Assembly: GCA_934525845.1 (NCBI GenBank)
Contig: CAKSZS010000014.1
Location: 1-48,644, forward strand
DNA from: an uncultured Faecalibacterium sp.
GTDB taxonomy: Bacteria; Bacillota; Clostridia; Oscillospirales; Ruminococcaceae
Reading direction: 5' to 3'
DNA length: 48,644 nt
Shown here one piece after another: positions 24,982 to 33,821 of this stretch (the stretch's first letter is position 1; every line of letters starts with the position of its first letter). Made by a program: the position numbers and the translations under genes. Under the pieces are notes generated by a model. That model was not told the DNA's origin, did not search any database, and saw nothing but the letters and a program-made list of their open reading frames with translations.

Positions 24982-25449
24982 TCAGGAATTTTCCTTCCGG
25001 TCACCCATCAGCTTTTTCAGCTCGGTAAAGAAGCTCTCCACATCGGCAAACTGCCGGTAAACCGATGCAAAGCGGATATAGGCCACTTCATCGATCTTCT
25101 TCAGTTCCTGCATCGTCAGCTCCCCGATGCGCACGCTGGGGATCTCCCGGTCATAGGAGCTGAGCAGGGTCTGCTCAATGCTGCTGACGGCGCGATCAAT
25201 GGCTTCATAGCTCACCGGGCGCTTGGCGCAGGCGCGCAGCATGGCGTTGAGCAGCTTCTGCCGGTCAAACGGCTCGCGGGAGCTGTCCTTCTTGATGACC
25301 ACAAGCGGAACAGTCTCCACGACTTCATAGGTCGTAAAGCGCATATGGCAGCTCAGGCATTCACGGCGGCGGCGGATGCGCTCGCTGTCTTCGGTGGGGC
25401 GGGAGTCGATCACTTTGGATTCTTCTGCACCGCAATAGGGGCACTTCAT
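24982..25449 (-). CDS. nrdR: Transcriptional repressor NrdR
   Basis: 155 aa, normal length. N-terminal Zn ribbon C3-C6...C31-C34 with the RRRREC stretch, then an ATP-cone (VVIKKDSSREPFDRQKLLNAM...). It represses ribonucleotide reductase genes when (d)ATP is plentiful by binding NrdR boxes. Follows secDF by 31 bp on the same strand; no nrd gene is nearby. Confidence 0.97.
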   Translation of the reverse strand: MKCPYCGAEESKVIDSRPTEDSERIRRRRECLSCHMRFTTYEVVETVPLVVIKKDSSREPFDRQKLLNAMLRACAKRPVSYEAIDRAVSSIEQTLLSSYDREIPSVRIGELTMQELKKIDEVAYIRFASVYRQFADVESFFTELKKLMGDRKENS

Positions 25450-25480
25450 GATTCTGTTCCTCCTGAAATCCTGCAGGGAC

Positions 25481-27823
25481 TTATTTGTTGGCTTTGCTCT
25501 TGGGCTTGCGCTCGCTCCACAGCATCCAGGCCGAGGTGGAAACGCACAGGGACGTATAAACGCCGCTGGCCATACCCATCATCAGCGGGAAGGCGAAGGT
25601 AAAGATGCTGTCCAGGCCGTACAGCTTTGCCACGATGCACAGCACACCCAGCGCCACTACCGTGGTGATGGTGGTGATCAGCGTGCGGCGGGCGGACTGA
25701 TTCACCGAGCGGTTGACTACTTCTTCAAACGGTGCCTTTTTGCCCATCAGGCGGCGGTTCTCACGGATGCGGTCGTACACCACCACGGTGTCGTTGATGG
25801 AATAACCCAGAATGGTCAGCATGGCGGCGATGAAATTGCCGTCCAGCGGGGTGCGCAGCAGTACGAAGGTACCGAACACCACCATCAGGTCGTTGAGCAG
25901 CGCCAGCACTGCCATCATACCGCCGGTCAGGCCGCCGATGTTCTTGAAGCGCAGAGCGATGTACAGCAGGATGAGCACCAGAGCAAACACCACAGCCACC
26001 AGACTCTTCTGCAGGAACTTGGTGCCCATGGCCGCACTGACGTTGCTCAGGGACAGCTGTGCAAAGTTGTTGTCCGGATACGTCTCGTTCAGAGAATCCA
26101 GCAGATTCTGCACCTGATCGGTGGTGACGGTCTCGGTGCCGGGCATGGAGATCTTCAGGGTCTGGTCCCCGGTGGCGACGTTCTCGCCGGTCTGCAGGGT
26201 CAGGCCGTTGTTTTCCAGGGCGGTGGAAGCCATCTTCTGCACTGCTGCCATATCCAGGCTGTTCTCATAGCGCAGGGTGATCATCGCGCCGCCGGTGAAC
26301 TCAGTGTCCAGATGGACCCCCAGCACCACCGCGCACAGCACGATGGCGGCCATCAGGCAGGCGGAAATGGTCAGGAAGCGCTTGCGCAGGGCCACAAAAT
26401 CGATCTGCTTTTTCTCGGTCTCATCCTTGCCCAGTTTGGCCGCACCGTACAGCCACGGGTTACGCAGGGTCTTGATGGAAGCCGCACCGCGGATCATCAC
26501 GCGGGTAGCGAACACGCCGAATACAAAGTTCAGCAGCACGCCGGTGAGCAGCGTGTAACCGAAGGCGTAAATGGTGCCGGCGGTAGAGGGGCCAAAGGCA
26601 AAGAACACAAAGTGCAGCGCCTTGGCAAACAGGCCGTCCGAGGGGCCAAAGGCACCCATCAGCACGATGGCCACGATGACGATGGTCACATTGCCGTCGA
26701 TGATGGGGGTCAGGCCGCGGGCAAAACCGCTCTTGAGGGCACCATCCAGCGACCTGCCGTTCTTCAGCTCTTCCTTGATGCGCTCGGCGGTGATGACGTT
26801 GGCGTCCACGCCCATGCCGATGGCCAGGATGATGCCGGCGATGCCGGGCAGCGTCAGGGTAAAGCTTTCAAACACCGGGAAGTAGCCGGAGACAAAAGCC
26901 AGGGTCGCCGCCACCTGTCCGGCCAGTGCAATGCTGGCCAGGAAGCCCGGCAGACGGTACATCAGGGTCATGAACACGGCGATCAGCGCAAAGGCGATGA
27001 TGCCGGCCAGCACCATGGCGCTCAGGCTGTTCTCGCCCAGGCTGGGGCTGACGGTGGAGTAGCTGTCCACTTCCAGTGCGAAGGGCAGTGCGCCGGAGTT
27101 GATCTGGCGCGCCATTTTGACCACCGCGTCCTGGGTGAAGGGATTGGACGCCGAGCTGGTGATGATGGCCTGTCCATCGGTGATGGCAGTGTTGACGGTC
27201 GCGGTGCTGACGTTCTCGTCATCCAGCCAGATGCTGATGGTGCCCTTGCTGGATGCCAGCGCGGTGGTGGCCTCGCCAAAGGCCTTGGCACCCTCGTCGG
27301 TAAACTTCAGAGACACATAGTATTCCGAAGCGCCGCCGCTGGTCACCGGGCCGTACTGGGCTGCCGCGCTCTCGATCATGGAGCCGTCCAGGATCAAGTC
27401 CCCATCGGCGCTGCTGCCCTCGCGGAAGGTCAGATAGGCGGTGGTGCCGATCTCTTCAATGGCTGCTTCCGGGTCGAAATCGGTCTCGCCGGACTGCCAC
27501 GGGAACTCCAGGATCAGGCTGTCGGAGCTGGGGTCCACATACAGCTCGTAGTCGGTCACGTTCAGGGCGACCAGACGGTTCTCAATGACGAGCTGGGCCG
27601 CTTCCAGCTGCTCCTCGGTGGCATCGTAGTCCTCCGAGGGAACAAAGGTGACGTTCACGCCGCCCTTGATGTCCACGCCGAACCGAATGTCCCTGGCGCC
27701 CTTGATGTAGGTGGTGGTCACATCGCCGTACTTTGCGGACACACCGAAGAATGCGGTGTACACGAACGCAAGGATCAGCAGCACGGTGACGACCAGTTGC
27801 CATGCTTTGCCTTTTTTCTTCAT
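25481..27823 (-). CDS. secDF: Protein translocase SecDF (fused)
   Basis: 780 aa from the ATG at 27821-27823; a TTG seven codons earlier is possible. GGAGG lies 14 bp before the ATG, rather far. SecD half: N-terminal TM, large periplasm-type P1 domain, then PGIAGIILAIGMGVDANV and ITAERIKEEL. SecF half (from about 460): TEFTGGAMITLRY and TILGYSINDTVVVYDRIREN. It uses the proton or sodium gradient to pull secreted proteins through SecYEG. Fusion of secD and secF is common in Firmicutes. Confidence 0.96.
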   Translation of the reverse strand: MKKKGKAWQLVVTVLLILAFVYTAFFGVSAKYGDVTTTYIKGARDIRFGVDIKGGVNVTFVPSEDYDATEEQLEAAQLVIENRLVALNVTDYELYVDPSSDSLILEFPWQSGETDFDPEAAIEEIGTTAYLTFREGSSADGDLILDGSMIESAAAQYGPVTSGGASEYYVSLKFTDEGAKAFGEATTALASSKGTISIWLDDENVSTATVNTAITDGQAIITSSASNPFTQDAVVKMARQINSGALPFALEVDSYSTVSPSLGENSLSAMVLAGIIAFALIAVFMTLMYRLPGFLASIALAGQVAATLAFVSGYFPVFESFTLTLPGIAGIILAIGMGVDANVITAERIKEELKNGRSLDGALKSGFARGLTPIIDGNVTIVIVAIVLMGAFGPSDGLFAKALHFVFFAFGPSTAGTIYAFGYTLLTGVLLNFVFGVFATRVMIRGAASIKTLRNPWLYGAAKLGKDETEKKQIDFVALRKRFLTISACLMAAIVLCAVVLGVHLDTEFTGGAMITLRYENSLDMAAVQKMASTALENNGLTLQTGENVATGDQTLKISMPGTETVTTDQVQNLLDSLNETYPDNNFAQLSLSNVSAAMGTKFLQKSLVAVVFALVLILLYIALRFKNIGGLTGGMMAVLALLNDLMVVFGTFVLLRTPLDGNFIAAMLTILGYSINDTVVVYDRIRENRRLMGKKAPFEEVVNRSVNQSARRTLITTITTVVALGVLCIVAKLYGLDSIFTFAFPLMMGMASGVYTSLCVSTSAWMLWSERKPKSKANK

Positions 27824-27872
27824 ATGATTCAGGAAAACCTCCAAAAGCCGCCCGTGCGGCCCGTATTATTAC

Positions 27873-27910
27873 AAAACTCCTCTGGCGGCCCATGCAGCTG
27901 CACAGAGGAG
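27873..27910 (-). terminator. Terminator of the aminotransferase gene
   Basis: On the minus strand CTCCTCTG (27903-27910) pairs perfectly with CAGAGGAG (27877-27884) across an 18-nt loop, then TTTTG. It separates the aminotransferase from secDF. Confidence 0.75.
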
Positions 27911-27931
27911 GTCTTGCCAAACTGATTTGAT

Positions 27932-29212
27932 TTATGCCTGCTCTGCCAGCAGCTTTTCGACAACTGCCAGACGCACGCAGACGCACAGCAGCTCAGATGC
28001 GGTCTCTACCTCATCCAGGCTGGGATAGGTGGGCGCAATGCGCAGGTGAGAGTCCTCGGGGTCCTTGTGGTAGGGATAAGCCGAACCGGCACCGGTCAGA
28101 GTCAGACCCGCATCCTTGCACAGGCCTGCCACCCGCTTTGCACAGCCGGGCATCACATACAGGCTGATGAAGTAGCCGCCCTTGGGGTTGGTCCAGTGAG
28201 CGATGTCGCCGCAGGGGGTCAGGTTGTGCTTGAAGGCCGTCTTGACGGCATCGAAGCAGGGCACCAGACGACGGCGGTGCTTTGCCATATGGGCCAGAAC
28301 GCCGGCCTTGTTCTTCAGGAAGCGGACGTGGCGCAGTTGGTTCATCTTATCGTAGCTGATGATCATCACCGAGAAGCGCTTGCACATATCCTTCATGCTG
28401 TTCTCGCTGCAGGCGATGGCGGAAACACCGGCACCCGGGAAGGTGATCTTGCTGGTAGAGGTGAACATGAACACGCGGTCTTCGTTGCCGTACTTCTTGC
28501 TCTCGTTCAGCAGCACCGGGGTCTCGATGATCTCCTCGGTCAGGTGATGGACGATGTAGGCCTCATCCCAGAAGATCTTGAAATCCGGGGCAGCAGTCTT
28601 CATCTTGGCAAAGCGCTCGATGGTCTCATCACTGTAGGTGTAGCCATCGGGGTTGGAATACTGCGGCACACACCAGATACCCTTGATGGTGTCATCCTCG
28701 GCCACCAGTTTTTCCACCACGTCCATATCCGGGCCATTGGGGGTCATGGGCACACTGATCAGTTCAAAGCCGAACTCCTCGGTGATGGCAAAGTGACGGT
28801 CATAGCCGGGCACCGGGCAGAGGAACTTGCGCTTCTCCACCTGGGACCAGGGGCACGGAGACTCCGGGAACCCGAACACATAGCCGATGTTGATGAGGTT
28901 GTACATCAGCTGCAGGCTGGAATTGCCGCCCACAAACACTTCCTCGGGCTTGACGCCGAAGACATCCGCAAACAGCACACGGGCCTCATGCAGGCCTTCC
29001 AGCTCGCCGTAATTGCGGGCGTCGGTGCCGGCATCGGTGGTGTAATCGGTCATCTTCAGCAGGTCCATGGCCAGATCCATCTGGTGAGGGCCGGGCTTGC
29101 CGCGGGCCATGTTCAGTTTGAGGCCCTTGGCCTGGAACTTTTTGTACTCTGCCTCCAGCGCAGCTTTTTCGACAGCGAGTTCTTCACGATTCATTGCAAG
29201 ATAATTTGCCAT
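27932..29212 (-). CDS. Aminotransferase class I/II, aspartate aminotransferase type
   Basis: 426 aa, PLP-dependent. Start ATG preceded by AAGGAG at 10 bp. Features: LNMARGKPGPHQMDLAMDLL, GGNSSLQLMYNL, CPVPGYDRHFAITEEFG, IWCVPQYSNPDGYTYSDE, FWDEAY, and PLP lysine in TSTSKITFPGAG (about residue 255). This pattern is that of the MocR-like aspartate aminotransferase group (Corynebacterium AspT type), distinct from classical AspC. It probably interconverts aspartate/oxaloacetate with glutamate/2-oxoglutarate. Monocistronic, own promoter and terminator. Confidence 0.88.
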   Translation of the reverse strand: MANYLAMNREELAVEKAALEAEYKKFQAKGLKLNMARGKPGPHQMDLAMDLLKMTDYTTDAGTDARNYGELEGLHEARVLFADVFGVKPEEVFVGGNSSLQLMYNLINIGYVFGFPESPCPWSQVEKRKFLCPVPGYDRHFAITEEFGFELISVPMTPNGPDMDVVEKLVAEDDTIKGIWCVPQYSNPDGYTYSDETIERFAKMKTAAPDFKIFWDEAYIVHHLTEEIIETPVLLNESKKYGNEDRVFMFTSTSKITFPGAGVSAIACSENSMKDMCKRFSVMIISYDKMNQLRHVRFLKNKAGVLAHMAKHRRRLVPCFDAVKTAFKHNLTPCGDIAHWTNPKGGYFISLYVMPGCAKRVAGLCKDAGLTLTGAGSAYPYHKDPEDSHLRIAPTYPSLDEVETASELLCVCVRLAVVEKLLAEQA

Positions 29213-29317
29213 TGAAAACACACTCCTTTATCGTACTTCCTGTTACCCTTTTGTGCTGGGCTGCACGTTCCGTGCCTTCCTGCCAGGGAGCGGGCACTGT
29301 CCAGTCCAGACTTTAAT

Positions 29318-29346
29318 ATTATAGTACATTTTTGTGCCGGAAACAA
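29318..29346 (-). promoter_or_regulatory. Promoter of the aminotransferase gene
   Basis: On the minus strand TTGTTT (29341-29346), 17 bp, TATAAT (29318-29323). Confidence 0.75.
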
Positions 29347-29358
29347 GAATAAGAAAGC

Positions 29359-29401
29359 AAAAAGCCCTGCTCAAAAGCAAAAACTTTTGAAACAGAGCTT
29401 T
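29359..29401 (-). terminator. Terminator of clpX
   Basis: On the minus strand AAAGCTCTG (29393-29401) pairs with CAGGGCTTT (29361-29369), inner TTCAAAAG/CTTTTGA, then TTTTTG. Confidence 0.85.
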
Positions 29402-29435
29402 TCAAAGGGTCTTCCCCCCTGCTGCGCGGCCTGCG

Positions 29436-30770
29436 TCAGCTCAGAGAGACCTGATTTTTGTACCGCTTGCGCACAGCGCCGTATTCCAGATGCGCTTCGC
29501 CGCCGTTCACGGTGTCCTCGTCCACGGTCACGCGGATGATGGTGGCATCGGTGGGCACATTGTACATGATGGGCAGCAGAATGCTTTCCATCACGCTGCG
29601 CAGGCCGCGGGCGCCGGTCTTGCGCTCAATGGTCTTGCGGGCGATGGCGTGCAGCGCTTCATCGGTGAAGTTCAGCTCCACGTTGTCCATGCCCAGCAGT
29701 TCCTTATACTGCTTGACCAGGCTGTTGCGCGGCTCCTTGAGTACCCGCACCAGTGCATCCTCGTCCAGATCGTCCAGCACGGTGATGACCGGCAGACGGC
29801 CGATCAGTTCGGGGATCAGGCCGAACTTGACCAGATCGTGGGGTTCCACCTGGCGCAGGAGTGCCTTTTCGGCTTCGCTGGAGTTGTCCTTCAGCGCACT
29901 GCCGAAACCCAGAGCGGACTTGTCCGTGCGGCGCAGGATGTATTTGTCCAGGCCGTCGAAAGCACCGCCGCAGATGAACAGGATGTTGGTGGTATCGATC
30001 TGAATGAACTCCTGCTGCGGGTGCTTGCGTCCGCCCTGCGGGGGCACATTGCTCACGGTGCCCTCCAGGATCTTCAGCAGCGCCTGCTGCACGCCCTCGC
30101 CGCCCACATCACGGGTGATGGAGGGGTTCTCGCTCTTGCGGGTGATCTTGTCGATCTCATCGATATAGATGATGCCGATCTGCGCCTTTTCCACATCAAA
30201 ATCCGCCGCCTGGATCAGCTTAAGCAGGATGTTCTCCACATCCTCGCCCACATAACCGGCTTCGGTCAGGGTGGTGGCATCCGCAATGGCGAAGGGCACG
30301 CCCAGCATTTTGGCCAGGGTCTGCGCCAGCAGGGTCTTGCCTACGCCGGAAGGACCCAGTAGCAGCACGTTGGACTTCTGCAGTTCCACATCACCGCCCT
30401 TGCCGCTGAGGATGCGCTTGTAGTGATTGTAGACCGAAACCGCCAGCACCCGCTTGGCTTCGTCCTGTCCGATCACATACTGATCCAGACCTTCCTTGAT
30501 CTCGGCCGGGGTCATGATGTTGATGTCCAGATCTGCTGCAGCCGGTCCCAGACTGCGGCTGTGGTTCACACCTGCGCGGGGCGGCCGTCCGCCGCCGGAA
30601 CGCTCGTCCTTGTTATCGGAAAGCAGGTCGTGGCACAGGCCGATGCACTCACTGCAGATGTTGACGCCGGGACCGATGATCATGCGCTCCACTTCGTCCT
30701 GATGCTTTCCGCAGAAGCTGCAGACCAGGTCCTTTTCGTTTTTGTCTCTGCCAGAATTGTTATTTGCCAT
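29436..30770 (-). CDS. clpX: ATP-dependent Clp protease ATP-binding subunit ClpX
   Basis: AAA+ unfoldase of 444 aa feeding substrates to ClpP. N-terminal C4 zinc finger (CSFCGKHQDE...CSECIGLC), Walker A GPSGVGKT, Walker B IIYIDEIDK, ClpP-binding IGF-equivalent region around LGFGS, and sensor 2 in GARGLRS. Lies 33 bp after clpP; co-transcribed, ended by a terminator. Confidence 0.98.
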   Translation of the reverse strand: MANNNSGRDKNEKDLVCSFCGKHQDEVERMIIGPGVNICSECIGLCHDLLSDNKDERSGGGRPPRAGVNHSRSLGPAAADLDINIMTPAEIKEGLDQYVIGQDEAKRVLAVSVYNHYKRILSGKGGDVELQKSNVLLLGPSGVGKTLLAQTLAKMLGVPFAIADATTLTEAGYVGEDVENILLKLIQAADFDVEKAQIGIIYIDEIDKITRKSENPSITRDVGGEGVQQALLKILEGTVSNVPPQGGRKHPQQEFIQIDTTNILFICGGAFDGLDKYILRRTDKSALGFGSALKDNSSEAEKALLRQVEPHDLVKFGLIPELIGRLPVITVLDDLDEDALVRVLKEPRNSLVKQYKELLGMDNVELNFTDEALHAIARKTIERKTGARGLRSVMESILLPIMYNVPTDATIIRVTVDEDTVNGGEAHLEYGAVRKRYKNQVSLS

Positions 30771-30803
30771 AGCTGTTTTTCCTTATCCTGGGTAAATTCA
30801 ATG

Positions 30804-31403
30804 TCAGCGGTGGGCAATGACCTCATCGATCAGGCCGTATGCCTTGGCGTCCTGCGCAGACATATAGTTGTCGCGCTCCGTATCCAGCTGGATCTTCTCC
30901 AGCGGCTGCCCGGTATACTCGCTGAGCATATGGTTCATCTTGTCGCGGATATAGACCATGTGTTCGGCATGGATCTTGATGTCGGTGGTCTGACCGGACA
31001 GGCCGCCGCCCTGACCGCCTGCGATCAGCGGCTGGTGGATCATGATCTCGGCATTGGGCAGTGCAAAGCGCTTGCCCTTGGTGCCGCTTGCCAGCAGGAA
31101 GGCACCCATGGAGGCTGCCATGCCCATGCAGATGGTGGAAACATCGCACTTGATATACTGCATGGTGTCGTGGATGGCCATACCGGCGCTGATGGAGCCG
31201 CCGGGGCTGTTGATATACAGGCTGATGTCCTTGTCCGGGTCCTGCCCTTCCAGATACAGCAGCTGTGCCACAACAAGGCTAGCCGTCGTATCGTTGACAT
31301 CCTCGCTCAAGACAATGATGCGGTCGTTCAGCAGACGGGAGAAAATGTCATAAGAACGCTCACCGTGTGCCGACTGTTCAACAACATAAGGAACAAAACT
31401 CAT
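30804..31403 (-). CDS. clpP: ATP-dependent Clp protease proteolytic subunit
   Basis: 199 aa from MSFVPYVVEQ, whose ATG follows AGGAGG; the frame extends upstream into the tig terminator and is not used. Catalytic triad: S98 in GMAASMGAFLL, H123 in MIHQPL, and Asp near 172. Self-compartmentalised serine protease acting with ClpX. A strong hairpin lies between tig and clpP, so clpP-clpX may be expressed partly by read-through or from an unrecognised promoter. Confidence 0.97.
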   Translation of the reverse strand: MSFVPYVVEQSAHGERSYDIFSRLLNDRIIVLSEDVNDTTASLVVAQLLYLEGQDPDKDISLYINSPGGSISAGMAIHDTMQYIKCDVSTICMGMAASMGAFLLASGTKGKRFALPNAEIMIHQPLIAGGQGGGLSGQTTDIKIHAEHMVYIRDKMNHMLSEYTGQPLEKIQLDTERDNYMSAQDAKAYGLIDEVIAHR

Positions 31404-31438
31404 AAAGTTCGCCTCCTGAGATGGATTTTGTATTTGCA

Positions 31439-31488
31439 AAATTGACCGATACGGATGCCCTTTCCGGATCTGCCGTATCGGTCAATTT
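31439..31488 (-). terminator. Terminator of tig (16-bp perfect stem, near-symmetrical)
   Basis: AAATTGACCGATACGG (31439-31454) and CCGTATCGGTCAATTT (31473-31488) are perfect complements. Minus-strand transcripts then read TTTGC, plus-strand ones TTTTTAC; the minus direction fits the tig gene. Confidence 0.85.
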
Positions 31489-31547
31489 TTACAACCTTTG
31501 TATTACGCGCGGAACTCCGCCCGTTTTACAGGACCGGCAGCGGCTGA

Positions 31548-32864
31548 TTACTCAGCGTCAGCGGTCTTCTCGGCCTCAGCAGCCTTCTCCACGACGTTGG
31601 CGTGGCTCTTGATGAAGTCGATGGCCTTGTTGATGGCCAGATCCTTCTTCAGATCGTCCACGTTGACCAGCTCACGGACCTTGTCCTCTTCCATCTTGTA
31701 CTGGTCAGCGATGCGCTTGATCTCAGCGGTGACTTCCTCCTCGGAAGCCTCGATGTTCTCAGCAGCGGCAACAGCCTCCAGAGCCAGACGGATCTTGACC
31801 TGCTTCTCTGCCTGGGGCATGAAGGAAGCACGGAACTGCTCCATGGTCTGGCCCATATACTTCAGGTAGTCCTCGAGACGCAGACCCTGCTGCTCCACGC
31901 GGAATGCGAAGTCGTTGACCATCTCGTCCATGCGGGTCTCGTACATAGCCTGGGGGATCTCGCCCTCCATGCTCTCGATGACCTGATCGACCAGAGCGTT
32001 CTCGACAGCCAGGTCATCCTGCTTGTCCAGCTGCTCCTGGTTGTTCTTGCGGATGGAAGCCTTGAACTCGTCCAGAGTGTCGTACTCGGAGCAGTCCTTT
32101 GCCAGCTCGTCGTCCAGAGCGGGCAGCTCCTTATACTTGACCTCGTGCAGCTTGATCTTGAAGACAGCTGCCTTGCCAGCCAGCTCAGCAGCCTGGTACT
32201 CGGTGGGGAAGGTGACGTTCACGTCGAACTCTTCGCCGGCGGAGTGGCCCACGATCTGATCCTCGAAGCCGGGGATGAAGCTGCCGCTGCCCAGGGTCAG
32301 GCTGTAGTGCTCAGCCTTGCCGCCCTCGAATGCGACGCCGTCCACAAAGCCCTCGAAGTCGATGTCGGCGATGTCGCCGTTCTCTGCAGCACCCTCACGG
32401 GTCAGCTCACGGGCGTTGCGCTCCTGCACACGCTTCAGCTCTGCGTCCACAGCCTCGTCGGTGACAGTATGGACGGTCTTCTCCACGGTCAGACCGTTGT
32501 AGTTGCCCACCTTGACCTCGGGCTTGACAGCGACCTTGACGGTCAGCTCCACGCCCTCGGTCTCGTTGGCCTTGTTCACGGAAACTTCGGGACGGCCGAC
32601 CGGCTCCACGCCAGCTTCCTTGACTGCGGCCTCGAAAGCCTCGGGGAACAGCTCGTTGATGGCGTCATAGGTAAAGACGTCTGCGCCGTACATCTTCTCG
32701 ATCAGAGAACGGGGAGCCTTGCCCTTACGGAAGCCGGGCACAGAGTACTTCTTGCCTTCCTTCTTGAAAACATCGGCAACGGCCTTCTTGAAAGCCTCTG
32801 CATCGATGGAGAACTGCAGTTCTGCCATGCTCTTCTCGAGCTTTTCACACTTGATGAAATTCAT
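31548..32864 (-). CDS. tig: Trigger factor
   Basis: Ribosome-bound chaperone/peptidyl-prolyl isomerase, 438 aa from MNFIKCEKLEK, behind GGAGG. Ribosome-docking signature PGFRKGKAP in the N-domain, FKBP-type PPIase domain around GDIADIDFEGFVDG and SGSFIPGFEDQIVG, C-terminal helical arms, and an Ala/Glu/Lys-rich tail. Upstream of clpP-clpX, an order conserved from Firmicutes to Proteobacteria. Confidence 0.97.
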   Translation of the reverse strand: MNFIKCEKLEKSMAELQFSIDAEAFKKAVADVFKKEGKKYSVPGFRKGKAPRSLIEKMYGADVFTYDAINELFPEAFEAAVKEAGVEPVGRPEVSVNKANETEGVELTVKVAVKPEVKVGNYNGLTVEKTVHTVTDEAVDAELKRVQERNARELTREGAAENGDIADIDFEGFVDGVAFEGGKAEHYSLTLGSGSFIPGFEDQIVGHSAGEEFDVNVTFPTEYQAAELAGKAAVFKIKLHEVKYKELPALDDELAKDCSEYDTLDEFKASIRKNNQEQLDKQDDLAVENALVDQVIESMEGEIPQAMYETRMDEMVNDFAFRVEQQGLRLEDYLKYMGQTMEQFRASFMPQAEKQVKIRLALEAVAAAENIEASEEEVTAEIKRIADQYKMEEDKVRELVNVDDLKKDLAINKAIDFIKSHANVVEKAAEAEKTADAE

Positions 32865-33012
32865 TTGTTTTTCCTCCACTCAAAAATTCTATTGCGCCGG
32901 GCAGGAAGTTTTTTGCCCTTTGCAACCGCGCACTGCGTCCTGGTTCAAACTTGCTTTTGCAATATGCGGGGACGCGCGCGCTCAATTGGGTGCAACAATC
33001 GCGTCAAAACTT

Positions 33013-33041
33013 ATTATAGCACGCTCTGGACACAATTGCCA
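33013..33041 (-). promoter_or_regulatory. Promoter of tig (extended -10)
   Basis: On the minus strand TGC-TATAAT (33013-33021); a weak -35 TGGCAA is at 33036-33041 (17 bp). An A/T-rich stretch upstream (33045-33080) could act as an UP element. Confidence 0.65.
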
Positions 33042-33105
33042 GACCAAATTTTTAAATTTTGTTGTTTTTGCCTTGAACAACCGGTAAATTCTGCCCATCC
33101 GAGGG

Positions 33106-33789
33106 TCAGTTGATGCGGTAGGGGCAGAACCGCAGGCCGTCTGCGCTGACGAGCTTGTACCGGATGCCGTCCACCTCGCCCTGCACCGCATAGCGGATGG
33201 CGTTGCCGTGCAGATGGCCGTAGTAGCAGTTCCGGATGCCGTACTCCTTCAGGGTGGCCACGATCTCCGGGGCGCTGGTGCCGGTGTACACCGGCGGATA
33301 GTGCAGGAACACCAGTTTTTCCAGCCCCGGCTCAGCCGCGTCCAGGCTCATGCGCAGGCGTCCGATCTCGCGGTTCATCACCTTTTCATCGTGGGGTTCC
33401 CCCACATCGAACAGCCAGCCCCGTGTGCCGCAGATGGCATAGCCCTCCACGGAGTAGGAGTTGTTGTGCAGGATGTGCAGGGTATCAAAGCCCTCTGCTT
33501 TTAAGTATGCGTTCATCTTGTTGGCCGTAGACCACCAGTAGTCATGATTGCCCTTCATGATGATCTTCTGGCCGGGCAGGCTCTGCAGAAAGGCAAAATC
33601 CTTGCGGGTATCGGTCAGGCGCATGGCCCAGCTGATGTCGCCCGCCAGCACGATGGTGTCTTCCGGCGTGATGAGCCTGCGCCAGTTTTTTTCCAGACGC
33701 TCCACATAATCGTTCCAGCCGGGAAAGATGTCCATCGGCTTGGAAGCGCCCAGAGAGAGATGGGGATCGCCAAGCACGAAAAGTGCCAT
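33106..33789 (-). CDS. Metallophosphoesterase of the calcineurin-like family
   Basis: 227 aa, cytoplasmic. Full set of metal motifs: GDPHLS (I), LAGDISW (II), KGNHDYWW (III), VFLHYPP (IV), GHLHG (V). These support a dinuclear metal phosphoesterase; the substrate cannot be told. It follows thrC by 32 bp with an AGGAG SD and no terminator between, so likely a thrC operon member. No strong terminator after it. Confidence 0.9.
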   Translation of the reverse strand: MALFVLGDPHLSLGASKPMDIFPGWNDYVERLEKNWRRLITPEDTIVLAGDISWAMRLTDTRKDFAFLQSLPGQKIIMKGNHDYWWSTANKMNAYLKAEGFDTLHILHNNSYSVEGYAICGTRGWLFDVGEPHDEKVMNREIGRLRMSLDAAEPGLEKLVFLHYPPVYTGTSAPEIVATLKEYGIRNCYYGHLHGNAIRYAVQGEVDGIRYKLVSADGLRFCPYRIN

Positions 33790-33821
33790 GTTATACTCCT
33801 GTTCTAAATGCAGCAGGGGTG

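Noticed and set aside
33045..33105. Terminator after the metallophosphoesterase gene
   Set aside because: GTTGTT/AACAAC can pair but no T-tract follows on the minus strand; the A/T-rich stretch fits better as upstream element of the tig promoter.
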